Positions 12,194 through 23,653 of a DNA stretch of 58,135 nucleotides are shown piece after piece; position 1 is the first letter of the stretch; each line of letters opens with the position of its first letter. This DNA is from Fonticula alba. Taxonomy: Eukaryota; Opisthokonta; Rotosphaerida; Fonticulaceae. The stretch is from NCBI RefSeq assembly GCF_000388065.1, contig NW_009242980.1, forward strand, positions 1-58,135. The letters run 5' to 3'. The position numbers were made by a program, and so were the translations under genes. The notes below the pieces were generated by a model. It ran no database searches. It was given only the letters and a program-made list of their open reading frames with translations, and had not been told where the DNA came from.

Positions 12194-15100
12194 GATGCCC
12201 CCCGGCCCGGAACTCGCCCGCCCGCCCTCTGGGGCCCCCGGCGGGGCTCATGGCGCCGTCCCTTGCACCCTGGCCCAGGCTCCTTGGCTCGCCATCACGG
12301 CCCCCTGTGCACAATACACCCCCCCCCATGGAGGTCTGTTTCTGCCGGGCAATGGCGGCATGCTATCTGCTGGCCACTGGGGAACTTGCGCTCGCCCCGC
12401 CGGCCCCGATGGCCCGAGGGCGGCCTTGTGACCCTCCGAATCGGCCCCTCCACCAGAGGCGCCTCCTCCGGCGGGTGATGCGCTCGCACCGTCAGCGCGG
12501 CCAAGACGCGCGCCCGCCGACACAGAGGAAGCCAATCGCACAGGCAGGCGACCAGGGGCCGCGCCTGCGCGCGCAAATACTCTCCAAGGGTCTAATCTCC
12601 CCTCTCAGGGGGATCGCTGCTGGACCTCCGCCCGCGGGGGCCGGCCCGGCCCATCCTCTCGCAGTCAGATGCAAGCAACCCCCTTCCGGCGATGGGATTG
12701 CTGTGGGTCGCCTGGCATCATTCGGTCTCTCCACCCCCTGTCTCCGTCGCACCCGATGTCCTGTCTGCTCGCTCCCTCTTGCTCTACTTTTCATCCTCCC
12801 CCCCCCCAACTGCCGGCCAGTCCACATCTTCGATGCGGCGGCCGAGGGCGGCTCGCCCAGTGCCCGCCATCGACCGGGCAAAAGCCCCAGCGCGCCCATG
12901 CCCGAGCCCCGGGCCAAACGTCGAGCGCAAACGTGCTCATCGAAAGCAGCCCCTGGACACGGGAGCCCGCTCGGCGTTGTCCAGGCCCCCACCCGCCGGA
13001 GGGCCCAGCCTTGGTGTCTGCTCCAACAGGCACACCCATCCATCTCGCCCCGTCCTTCACCTGGAGACCGGCGGCTGTGCCGCCTCATTTTATCCCTCAG
13101 CCCGCCTCCGCCGTTGTATAGCGCGGCGGTTGCCATCTGAAGCCTGTCCCCGCGGACCTCCCCCGTTCTCCGGGTTTCCCTCTGACACCTTGGCGATCCT
13201 GCGCTTGGAGCGTCTTCGCGACATACCCTCCTCGACGTTCTGGCATGCCATCATGCCGAGGCACAACCATAGCCATCCTCTACCAGGACCATGTCGACCG
13301 GTCAGCTTGCCTCCCGTACGCCATAGCACCCGCCGCGCGGGCACCTTCCGCCCGGCGAGGCCCGCATCGACCGAGGTATCGCATGTGCCGGAGAGACCTT
13401 GGCGCTTGATGCGCGCGATTGGGCTCCCCTCGCCTGCTCGGCCCCAGAGGCCAGACAGCACACCGCCAACCAGGGCGCACACTCGCTGGGCCCGATTGCG
13501 CAACACTCGTCAATGCCCTCCCCTCGCCACCTAGCCATCTCCTATCACGTCGCTTCCGGCCCGAGAGTGACCGCGCGACACACCCAAGCCATGTATTCTC
13601 CTCGCTTGGTCTGTGGAGGCGCCCCCCTCCCCTTGGCAGGAGCTTCGGTCGTCGCCGAGATGATCTCGGGTAGAAAGCCCCAATCGCCACAAAACAGCCA
13701 GGCAAGCAATCGCTCGTCCCAGCGCGGGCGCTGTTGTGGCTCCTTTGCTCGGCGAAAGGCTGCTCCGAGCATACCGGCGCCCGAAGCTCCGAGATTCCTT
13801 TCTCCCCCTGACCACTGCTTGGCCACCCAGGTGCAAGGGGGCCATTCGGCGTACGGACGCCACGACACCGGATACCGGTTCTTTCGCGCACCTGGGACAT
13901 GGTTTCTCCAAGGGCCGGTCGACCAGCCAGCGCCGCCACGCAGATTCATGCGCACACATGCACATCCATCTGCCATACAGGGCTGCCCAATCGCATTGCC
14001 AGGGGCGGTCGGCTTCCACGCGCCTCAAATGGCACGCGCCCCGCCGTGCAGAGCCCCTTGCAGGCAGCCACGCCCTGTATGTCATGCTGGAAGGCCGGTA
14101 TCGAGCCGCCAACATGCCCATCGGGCCTGGGAGCCAGGGAGCGAGGCCATTGTGACAAGGACCCCACACCATGGCCCGTCATCCGTACGATGGCGGCCCC
14201 TACGCGTGGGGCATGGTCGCCCAGCACATGGGCCCTGCAGTGCTTGTCGAGACAACCGCAAGCAAGAACCGGTCCATCCCGGTCCTGTGAAATGCCCCCG
14301 ACACTCCCCCCACTGCACCTCGCCCCGTCCATTGGCGGCCCGAGGCCCACCACGGCCCACCACGGCCCACCACGGCCCTCCCTCGGATCACGGAGGGCAT
14401 GGTGGAGGATGTGCGCGCCAGTCTGTCAGCATGGGCCACGCGCCTCATGGCTCGCAAGGGCACCCACCCGGAGCCAAGGTCGAGGACAGAGGCCGGCCTC
14501 CCCTTGCCGACGGGCCCCATTGGTTGTGCTGGCAGAGGCGCGCCGCTCCCGGTGGTGGCCATGTGGCTCGAAAGCCTGGCCCCTTGTCGGTGTCCCACCA
14601 GCTGCAAGCATCACCCCACACCGCGCGATCTTCCCTTCGTGGACGTGCGCCGCCCGGCGGGCCGCCCATCGCCGCCTCAACATCCATCGCGCCACACGGC
14701 GCCCGATGACCCATCCGAGGGAAAGCCTCTCGCCGGGTGTCCCCAATACTCGGGCGCGTTGTCGCTCTGCATGCGTCTTCCATGTCCGCTGGGGCCCTTG
14801 TGAGGCGGATGCCGGAGCCCACATCCAGCACACACAATGGCCGTTCCGGCGCGATGGCCCCGACCGGCTCAGCTGGCCAGACGACCATGACCCCCAAGGA
14901 GCCGGACCCATCCACACGGCCTCGCCGCCCTCTCTCCGGAGAAAGTCGCCTCCTGGCCGGCCCGGCTATCAACCACCGCAAAGTCCATAGCTCCACTCCC
15001 GTCCAGCCCCTTATGGGGATCTCCAACGTGGTCGGGCTCCGTGCAAGGCGCCTCCTCGTGGTCTCCCTGCCTCCCTTTCAGTGAGAATCCCCAGGCATCT

Positions 15101-15873
15101 CGGGTGCAGATGCCGTGCGTCCGATCGCGGTATGAGACGTGACAAGCGAACCGGGCAGGAGGGCTTATGTGGGATGTGGTGCGACGTTGTCTTGAGTCAA
15201 CAATGAATCCCACATGCGACCACTCTACTCCACGGAGGTTGTCAGTTCCTCAAGCCACGGAGCAGCTGTGGCCTCACCAAGGAAGGGGCGCATCTCCCTC
15301 TCTCTGCGTCTCAATGATAAAGCGCACCCGAAACCGACCGCGTACAGCAGGCTGATCCCTGCATGTGTCCATGCAGTGAAAAAAGGCCCCGCCCCGAGTG
15401 ATTCTACACTCGCCATTCGACCGAAGTCCCGCCATCCGACAAGCACCTTGATCCCTGCATCACCCATGGGTGCTGGAGAGGTCCCCTCGGGCGAGGGCTC
15501 CTGCCCGAGCGACTCCGGGCATTCGTGCGATGCCCCATGCTCGACCGCCTCGGCCTCCTGACCGCAGGTCTGCCTGACACATCAGCTCCAAAGTACAGGG
15601 CATAGGCACGCAAAAAAGCATCGTCTATTGAAAGGCAGCACCACCGGGCAGGGGCCCACCGCTGTCTCGGACGAAAGCCCAGCCCACGGATGAGCTCGTA
15701 CAATGGGAAACCCACCCAAGGGTACTACTACACAAACACAGGGTGTCAGGAGCCCAGCATGGGCGCACCCAGGGGGGGGGGGGAGGCAAAAACCGGCGGA
15801 AAAAAGACCTCCCAAAGGCGAGCCCGGCCGCATTCTTCACGACTCATGCAGCCATGGCTCCAAGTGCTACATT
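12194..15873. other. Gene-free stretch
   Basis: No gene is supported. GC-rich sequence runs to about 15.1 kb with a short CACGGCCCAC tandem near 14350-14385. GC content then falls towards 15.9 kb, marking the approach to the intron-rich gene pair. A run of twelve G lies at about 15773-15784. Confidence 0.45.
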
Positions 15874-17594
15874 CTACTGCTCGTCCTTGACAGTCAGGCT
15901 GCTCACGACGGAGGTAAGAGCATGAGCCGAATACTGAGACCACCACCACCCAAGCGACTGTGAGTGACACGGTCACATTCAACACAAAGGGGGAAAATCG
16001 AGCGCGAGGCATCGTGGCCAGGTAAAAGTGACCAGGCGCAATGAAAAAAAAAAAAAAAAAAAAAAGATGTTCCCGCGCACGTTGTTGTCGGAGACTGAAG
16101 GGGACAAACAAACACTTCGGTTAATAAGGCACATGTGCGTAGATGGGCAATCGCAGCCGAAAGCAACTCCACCAACACCCACGATCAACGCACAGTGACG
16201 GTACACCGCCAGAATCGGCATGCGATCCTAAGAACGTGACAGCGCGGCGATTTGACCCACAGTTAGAAGACGAATCCCCGACCCATCGACGCACGTACAG
16301 ATGTCCCACACACACACACACACACACGCAAGAACATGATTGCAAAGGGACTGACAGAGGTAAAGGCTCCCGCGGCCGATTTGTCCCCTTGGCGGGCACA
16401 AGGCAAGATCCCATCCGCCGTTCGAACACCGAAACGAGCGGCGCGGAAATGCAAAACAACCCTCGACTACGTACGGGAAGATATTCATTGACAAACTTGA
16501 TGGTCCTGTAGATGTGGTCCTCTTCCTTGGTCTCACTGTCCTCGCCAAATAGCTGGCACACCTTGGCAAAGCGAACTTCTCGAAGGCACGCGGTCAGAAG
16601 GCACCAATACTCCGTCACTCCCTGGTTGTGGACCGAAAAAAGCCACTCCCAACCCTCGATCACAACAAGAAGACATACCGAATGACAGGGCGAAGACAAG
16701 AAGCACACAGGTTTTCTGGGTTGGCATGGTAGCCCGAGCCACGTCCCACAGGGTGTCATATGTGAGTGACCATCGAAAAGCAACCCCGGAGAAAGGCGCA
16801 GGGCATAGGCACGCGTCAAGGCCGGAGGGCAAAGGAGCATCCACCGGCGGTTATGGGCCATGTGCAGGACTCCAAACATACACTCTTCTGCATCAATTCA
16901 TACAACCGCTCAGCGGACCTCACGGGCTCCATGGCCGTGCCGGGATTCTCGTCCAAGCCAGTTTCCAGGTTAATGTGAAGAACCATCGGCTTCATGCCAT
17001 TGCATGCACCGTCACAGGTGTGCTGGTCCAAATTCATCTCTTGGGGAAGGCGCCCGTTTTCGGAGACAAAGTATGTCTTGCTCAGGTCGATGATGGTGCC
17101 TTGACGACAGGCGAATCGACAGCGGCCACATGGCCCGGCGAGTGCATTATCACCGTCAATGCGTGCTCGAATAAGCCGAAGTGCCAAAATGCCCACCGCC
17201 AGGCAATCGACAGCCTCACCGGGGGGAGGGCCGGATGCAATGCACAAAGTAGGCCTGGCCCCGGGACCCGGCCCCCACCTCCACAGGCAGAAGGGTTACA
17301 TACCGAGTTGGTAAATGTGTGTATCCGCCTTGTCTTCATTCCGGCGTTCCTTATCCTTGTCCGACTGGAAGACTGCCAAGTACACAAAGGTCGAGACGTG
17401 TCGGTGAGCGGCCCGATGGACAGTGCGATTGGCCAGGAGGGGTGGTCTTTCATTTTTTTTCTTCCCTGCTCCAAGGAGCAGTGCTCCTGTTGCCTATCAT
17501 TGTGTCCAATGTATCTGGAACAAATGCCCCAACCAGCCCATAACGCACCCCACTTCCACACGCGCAGGGCGATTTTCCGGTCCTGTGTAGGCAT
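15874..17594 (-). CDS. Hypothetical protein, five exons, about 190 residues, possible PH-like fold
   Basis: Proposed exons (minus strand) are 17549-17594, 17304-17372, 16882-17099, 16475-16654 and 15874-15933. Donors read GTGCGT, GTATGT, GTATGT and GTACGT. Phases match, and the stop TAG is at 15874-15876. The acceptor of exon 4 (after GATCGAG) is chosen because it keeps the frame; a CAG at 16717-16718 would break it. A further small exon between exons 4 and 5 is possible (TTCTTAG acceptor near 16230 after a CTAAC branch-point-like motif). The order of strands and a closing segment with W-E-W-L-F-S-V followed by T-E-Y-W-C-L-L is reminiscent of the last strand and helix of a pleckstrin-homology domain. 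That is structural intuition, not a database match. A CT-rich 5' leader with a (GA)n tract lies at 17622-17642. GC content is lower than in the flanks. Confidence 0.5.
16043..16064. repeat. Poly(A) homopolymer
   Basis: About 22 consecutive A on the plus strand, inside the last intron of the minus-strand gene 15874-17594, where it reads as poly(T). Confidence 0.9.
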
Positions 17595-17915
17595 TGAGAG
17601 CAGGAGGGCGGGCGAAGGCAAGCGAGAGAGAGAGAGAGAGAGAAATGCTATGGTCAGTAGAAATAGACATGCTCATTCCCCAAAAGTCCGCCATGCCCGA
17701 AGGGGCATTCCTCTGTGAGCGCAGCCCCACTTGGAAGAATGCATTGTTGAAGCGCCTCCCCAGCAGGCCGACTCAACGCACCGAGAAGCGCTCCTCAGCG
17801 CATGTCGTATCCTTCAAGGGAGCATCCATGCTCCCTTTAGCGCTGTTATTCCCGGAGCGAGGGCATACGAAGACATAATCTGACGGACGGAAAGGCAACA
17901 CCAGTTGTGCTCTGA

Positions 17916-18498
17916 TTAGTAACCCTCGACATGGTGCCAGCCCAAATTTAACTGGCCATGCTGCTTCCACCCGTCGATGACTGGCAACGCACCCTCAGGA
18001 TCGAGCTTGGTAGCGGGATACTTTGCCGCCTTCTTGTCTGAGTCGGGTATCGCGAGGCAACACCGGCCACAGAGGAGGAGGCAAACGTGTCCGCGCGTTC
18101 AGGACACCGTTGGCACACGATCGCAGTGCGCACCCAAAGAGCGTCCACGAGCCGAGGGAAATGTCGGCGGTGAGTGGTTCGAAAAAGAACAGCCATCGAA
18201 AGACAAACAAGGCAACAGGGTGTCAAATCATAGCAAAGGCGCACTGGCGGAGCGTTTGATCTCGTGTTTGGTGCCCTGGATCATTCGAGCAAGCTCCTCC
18301 ACCTGGTCCTTGACATCTTGCTCGGTGGCGTCCTTGGGGAGTGTAAGGTAGACGTAATCGCCTGTGCGGTGCGCGGCCGTAGCCGAGCGATGCCATCGGC
18401 CGAGGGCGGGCACGTTAAAATGAAAATACATCATCGGTGGAGCTGCTAGGGACCGGCATCCCGGCGAAGAGAGGCCGAAGTGGCATCCACGTACTCAT
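17916..18498 (-). CDS. Small hypothetical protein, 80 residues, three exons
   Basis: Exons (minus strand) are 18495-18498, 18245-18361 and 17916-18037. Donors are GTACGT and GTGCGC, acceptors end in CAG, and coding length is 243 nt with TAA at 17916-17918. The first coding exon holds only ATG plus one base, so the second codon is split by intron 1. The product starts M-S-D-Y-V-Y-L-T, has an acidic amphipathic helix (D-V-K-D-Q-V-E-E-L-A-R-M-I) at about residues 18-30, a Lys-rich middle and an aromatic end (G-W-H-H-V-E-G-Y). I do not recognise it. A TATA box 156 bp upstream of the ATG and the exact phase fit support a real gene. The next gene on the same strand begins 322 bp downstream. Confidence 0.55.
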
Positions 18499-18653
18499 GG
18501 GGGCAACGGCGTGTGGAGAGAGGGAGGGAGCGAACGGCGGCTGCTCAGGCGAAGGGGGAAAGGGCAGGTGCTTTCGAAGGGGAGGATGTTCGACCGGCCG
18601 AGGGGGAATGCGCTTCTATGGCGATGTTCCGATGGGTGCGGGACACACCGGCT

Positions 18654-18663
18654 CCTTATAAAC
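18654..18663 (-). promoter_or_regulatory. TATA box candidate for the 80-residue protein gene
   Basis: Reads GTTTATAAGG on the minus strand, in otherwise GC-rich sequence, 156 bp upstream of the ATG at 18498. Confidence 0.4.
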
Positions 18664-21600
18664 CCCCCTTGCCGGCCCAAGTGTCCGCCTGCCCGTGGCT
18701 TCCGTCGTCCTCCCATCCATGCTCCCGTGTGGATCGATGGCTCCATGAATGGCCTGGCATCGGAGGGAAGGGTACAACCACCGCAAGCGGCCGGACAGCT
18801 GATCCCCACGCTTCCGAGCAATGACGGACAGCGGCCCTGCCCCGAGTGCCCCGAGGTCGTGTCGAGCGACCCAGTCGACACACACCCGACAGGCAGCCCG
18901 GCAGGTATAATGTCCCTCGCAGGAGGGGCCGCCATCCAGTGGAAGCTCTCCACCCGGCGTCCCTCCTTGCCCACCCTGGATCAGCATGTCCACTGGGGTG
19001 TGAGCGTGCCTTGTGCGACATGCCCCCTCGCGTAGACACTGTCTGCCACACCGTCGACATGGGCGCGGTCTGTTTCTCTGGCTATGGGCTGGTTGAGTGT
19101 GACCGAGTTGGGCTCCGGCGTGGCCGCGCCCCCTTCCCCGGCGGAGGATGGCATGGGCAAGGCCAGGGCCTGTCTGGAAAAAACGACCACCTCTTGGCGC
19201 TCGGCTGGGATTGCCCCGCACACAGGGCGGGCATGTGGGCTGCCGTGCGCCGGGGTCATGCACGAGGGGGCTGCCACGCCTCGCGTTTCGAAGGCGACAA
19301 AACCCAACGTATCTGGACCACATCAGCGCTGTGTCGCCTTCCTGGGCCATGGCCGCTCGAAGATCACGGCTGTGCTCTCGCGACCAAGCGTGGCCCTCCC
19401 CCGGCAGGCCCGGTGTCCAGTTGCCTGACATGGATCCGTACAACGCGAGCTCGCGTCGGGACTCCTCTCCCATATGGCCGGCGGTGCCCTCCCCTCCCTC
19501 GCGGGCCCTCAACAGCAAGAGGGCCCCCGACCTGTCTCCTCCAGCTCCGGACAAGAAGGTGAATGGAGAAAACAACAACAACAACAACGGGAAAAAAACC
19601 CCACAAGAGATGCCATCAGCTCGAAGGACTCCCTCTACTGCAGCCCAATCAGGCAGGACTGCAGCCCACAGAGTCAATTCGAGGAAATGGCCCAAAGCAC
19701 CACGCCGGTGGCTGCTCGATTATGGTCGCACGGGGCAGGCGCACGGGGCTCCTAGGAGGAGTCCTGCAGCTCATAGTTCGCAGGTAAGGCCTCCGGAATA
19801 GACCACAACGCCGGAGGGGCGGCCCAAAGCCAAGTCCCTCCGGACCCCTCCTCCCTCCCACCGAACGCCATCCTCCTGCCCATTGTGCATGTATGTGTGT
19901 ACATGTGTGTATGTGTATGTATGTGTGTGTGTTGGTCGGCCATCTTACTCCATTTGACCCGGTCTCTTTCGCGGCCACGTGCCGGGAGGGAGGGGGCGGA
20001 TGATCGGCATTAGGTGTTGTCATATGCACATCCCTCCTCCTTCCGCCTCGGTGCCCCTCCCATGGATGTGGTCGTGCGCGAGCGCCGCGATGGCGGGGTG
20101 AAGTTCCACACCTCGACGCCAGGGCCGATGGCCGGGCCTGTTGCGCGGCGCCCACCCCCTCGCGGCCCCCCCCGGACCTGTCGCAGGGCCCGTGCGGGTG
20201 CCCATGTTGATGAGGGCACTCGGGCCCCAGCGGCCCCCTGTGGTGTGCGAGCATGCGGGCGGAAGGGCGTCCTTTGTGGGTCCACGACTCGCATGCTCCT
20301 CCTTTCGCATGGGATAACCACAGTTCCTCTCGTCTCCCCCCGAAAGGGTACCCGCCTCGCCGTCCCCCCTGTGGACCACCTCTCACCTTGTGGAGGGGAC
20401 GAGGGGCGAGGCAGCATGTGCCCACCGCGCTCGGCACCTCGCACCCCCAGCCACAAGGAGCCGCATCACTCCATCGACCGGGCCGACGCCCCGCTCCCCC
20501 ACCTGGCCTCGGCCACAGGCATACCCCTCATCCGGCAGTGTTTGCCCTTGCCGGGCGCGGGGTAGCCCCGTGCAACAACACGCCCGGTCCCTGCGCATAG
20601 GGGCTTCATGTTTCCTTCCCACGATGCCTCAGCAGGGGAGCCGGCCCCCATTCAGGGGGTGGCCAAGTGCACACCCACACCCGGACAAGCCCGGTCCCAG
20701 GCGCCGGGGCGGGAGGCGCGGGGCGGCCCCCCCCCCCCCCCCCCGGAGAGGCCCTTCCCACCTGGAGATCGCTCGGCCCTCGAGGCCCATGGAGGGGGAA
20801 AAGAAAACAACAACAACAAACAAAAGGCATGGTCTGGCCCGGTCTCACTCGCTGCCAAGGCCAAGGCATCTCGTCTGTTCGCCGAGCATGCGCATGTGAT
20901 GCACATTCCGACAAAGCAGCCCCGCGGTGGGGCCACAGAACCCGGGCGTCATCATTCCGGGTAAGAGACGCAGTTCTAGACGAGCGCATAGTGCCAACGT
21001 TCAGGAAAAGAGCGATAAGTGCACGATGCCAACTCTACGGACGATCGCCACTGAGACACTATCCTCGGCAGGCCGGCACGCGGGCCGCCCAAAACATGAC
21101 CCTTAACTGGTCCCCGCTTATAGGCCCCGCATTCAGTTACACCTTGGGTCGGACTCGGGGCCAAGTCCGCCGTTCCCGGTCTCAGGCCGTCATGCGCTCG
21201 GTGACAGGGGCCGCCGGCGCCGGGGCCCCCACGTCGAGCGATCCCCGCTTGTGGCCTCGCGCCGCTGTCTCACAGACCGCCAGGAGGTGCCTGCCTGTTG
21301 CCTGCCCTTGCGACCCGGGGCGCCCCTTCCCGAGCAGCGGCCGGGCCGGCCTCATTCCGAATGTTGCATGCCGCATGGCCGGTCCCTGGAGCATATCTCT
21401 TGCTCCTAGTGTGTTGGGCATCGGGTGCTTGCCGGTGCCCACTGCGCGGTGCTCGCATTTTGGGCAAATGCCCTCGGCCGGGAAGCCGGAGGATCGTAGG
21501 CCGGAAGCCGGGCCACTCGCACCGAGGACGCCCGGGCAGGAGAGGCCCCTCCCCTCGTCAGGTGTGGTCCTCGGCCCTTGGAGCCTGGTGGCCGCCGATC

Positions 21601-22852
21601 GACGGCCCAACCGGAGCCACCGGCCCGGGCCGTGCGGGGCCGACATTTCGACGAGCACCCCGGCGGCGATGCACGGCCAGGAGTGCCCGGACGCTCGTGC
21701 GATGAAACCCGAGGCAGCGACGGCCCGAGGCCCGGCCAGGCACCGTGGACATCGACTTCCGCGCGGAGACTGCCCCGTGTGCCGTGGCGCCCGGCCAGGC
21801 CCGGGGCTCCGCCCCATCTTGGAGGCCAGCGCCGCGCCCCGTGGCACATGGCGCCCCCTCGGTTCGTCCTCGCTGAGAGGCCGGCGGCGGCTCCTGCACT
21901 GGGAACACAGAGGATGACTCAGTCCCTCGAACTCAGGGTCCCCCTCGCGCCTGCAGTGTGCAGTGGTCCGCCGCCGAGGCCAGGCACGGCCCCATCGCCG
22001 GGTGGCCCCGGCATGAAGAGCTCCGAGCATGGATCGGGATGCGACTGCCGATTGACCGGAGCCTGGTTCGCTTGTGCCTGCACAGGGGCACGCCCTTGCT
22101 GGCGGTGGTCGCAGATTCGCCAAAGCCCCGGCCGACCGGGCAGGCCGGGCCCTCTCCCTGGAGAGACGTCCCTCGGGCGTCGTGTGGCCCCGAAGCACGC
22201 GGCACCCCCTCCCCCGCCGCCGCTGGACCTCGAATTCGGACCGGGACCGGCGATCCGCCCACTCCACGGCGCCTGGAGCGCCATCACCGTTGCCATTCCC
22301 GCTCTCGCCGTGACACATGCCCGGGGGACTTGGCACTCGGTCATGCACCCGACCGCCCGGAGTACAGCGGATCCCCGGCAGGCCGGCACCGGGCATGCCC
22401 AGTGGTGTCCCCATGTCCCGCGGCATGCGGGTCTCTCGCGGGCCCTGGTGCTGGCCTGCCGGGGACCCGCTGGACTCCGGGCGTCCGGCTCGGCGGCCCG
22501 AGGGCCGGCCGATGCGCCGCTTCTTTCGGCCCGCCTTCGTGCGCGAAGACATGTCACCGACATGCCGGCACCCGCTCCCTGCGACAGGGCCCGCATGCCC
22601 GGTGCCTGGTGGGATAGGGCCTCGCCTCTCGCGAGGGGGCCACAGCCGGCGTGTCGGCCACTCGATCCGCACGGGAATGTGACCCGACGCACAGGCGGCG
22701 CGAGTGCGTGCTCGGCACCGAGCGTGGGCCATTTCCCGGGCATCCTCGCCCGCTGGGCGCCAACCACCGGCATCCGGCGGCCGTGGCGTGCTCGTTCGGG
22801 CGTCTGTTTCTCGGCCGTCGGGTTGCCGGTGGCGGAGACCACAGCGGGGTGT
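18664..22852. other. Gene-free GC-rich stretch
   Basis: No gene is supported. It holds a short (GT)n and GTAT tract near 19888-19930, AAC repeats near 19570-19590 and 20806-20822, and a C run at about 20729-20746. Open frames up to 565 codons overlap on opposite strands without motifs. Confidence 0.4.
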
Positions 22853-22992
22853 CATATTGAAACGCTCGGACTGATTCACCGAGGCTTGTTCTCCGATATG
22901 GAGATCACGCCTCGGAAGAAAGCATTTCGTCTCGAGAGGTACAAGAAGGCAAGCGATGACAATAAAGCGCGCGCGGTCTTGTTGGGGGAAGC

Positions 22993-23179
22993 AAAAGTAT
23001 TTACATCAGAGACTACTGGCTTGGGGGGGAGAAAGCCAGGCCAAGGAGGCAATGACTATCCTTTCTAGGGTCGGAAGACATCACGTCTGAACTCCAGTCA
23101 AAAAGTATTTACATCAGAGACTACTGGCTTGGGGGGGAGAAAGCCAGGCCAAGGAGGCAATGACTATCCTTTCTAGGGT
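22993..23179. repeat. 79-bp direct duplication flanking an adapter-like sequence
   Basis: Copies at 22993-23071 and 23101-23179 are identical. The 29 bases between them resemble a sequencing adapter, so this is probably an assembly or library artefact rather than a biological duplication. Confidence 0.9.
23071..23100 (+). other. Illumina TruSeq adapter-like sequence (probable artefact)
   Basis: The 30 bases match the TruSeq read-through adapter from its TCGGAAGA block to its CCAGTCA end at 27 positions. Only the three bases after TCGGAAGA differ (CAT instead of GCA), and the final 19 bases match without interruption. Confidence 0.85.
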
Positions 23180-23454
23180 AGTCGTACATGGGAAAGAGGG
23201 CGCGGATGCCGTCCCTTATATAGGGGTTAGGCACATGGGAGAAGGAGCACCTTGCCCCTCTTCCCTGGCGCCGAGGGAGGAGGCGGCAGGGCGGGGCGAA
23301 GGTCTGTACACGGAGGCGCGGCTCTCCCCAAGAGGAGAGGAGAGCCGGGGATCCGACTTCTCAGATGTGGTCACGTGACAACCCGTGACCAATTCTGGGA
23401 TTTGGGCGGCAAAGGTTACACATATTGGCCACCCAGCGGAAGCCCTTCATCTTC

Positions 23455-23527
23455 TCCCATATAGTCTAGGTGGTTAGGATACGTGGCTCTCACCCACGAG
23501 ACCCGGGTTCGAGTCCCGGTATGGGAA
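23455..23527 (+). tRNA. tRNA-Glu(CTC)
   Basis: Full cloverleaf: acceptor TCCCATA/TATGGGA, anticodon stem CGTGG/CCACG with loop C-T-CTC-A-C, T-arm GGTTCGAGTCC. Discriminator A. A TTTT terminator follows within 6 bases. Solo LTR family A ends 29 bp upstream, next to CATATT at -34. Confidence 0.95.
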
Positions 23528-23579
23528 TTCTTTTGGACCGGGGCCGTCCTTTTGATCGCCGAGCGAGCAAAATGGAAGC

Positions 23580-23653
23580 TGACCATGATGCGGCTCGAAC
23601 ACACAACCTCCTGATCCGTAGTCAGGTGCTCTATCCAATTGAGCTACACGGCC
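23580..23653 (-). tRNA. tRNA-Arg(ACG)
   Basis: Acceptor GGCCGTG pairs with CATGGTC using two G-U pairs. The anticodon loop is C-T-ACG-G-A between CCTGA and TCAGG. A nearly identical copy is at 41357-41430. It faces away from the tRNA-Glu gene 53 bp to the left. Confidence 0.95.

Larger units (their letters stand above)
22858..23420 (-). mobile_element. Solo LTR (family A), 5-bp target duplication CATAT
   Basis: The block runs from TGAAACGCTC to GGTTACA on the plus strand, so on the minus strand it begins TGTAACC and ends TTTCA, the TG...CA form of LTRs. It is flanked by CATAT at 22853-22857 and 23421-23425, a perfect 5-bp target-site duplication. A TATA box (CCTATATAAGG on the minus strand) lies near 23214-23225. 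It shares its ends, the AATGACTATCC block, the TATA block and a CACGTGA motif with the LTR at 56168-56736. The right end lies 29 bp before the tRNA-Glu gene. The true LTR is probably shorter by 108 bp because of the artefactual duplication at 22993-23179. Confidence 0.85.

Noticed and set aside
16680-16716. Alternative 37-bp exon in the five-exon gene
   Set aside because: Its length breaks the reading frame into the next exon, and the acceptor at 16655 keeps the frame.
21182-22879. Minus-strand open frame of 565 codons, with long plus-strand frames over the same bases
   Set aside because: Both strands are open at once, composition is biased, there are no motifs, and one plus-strand frame runs through the adapter artefact region.
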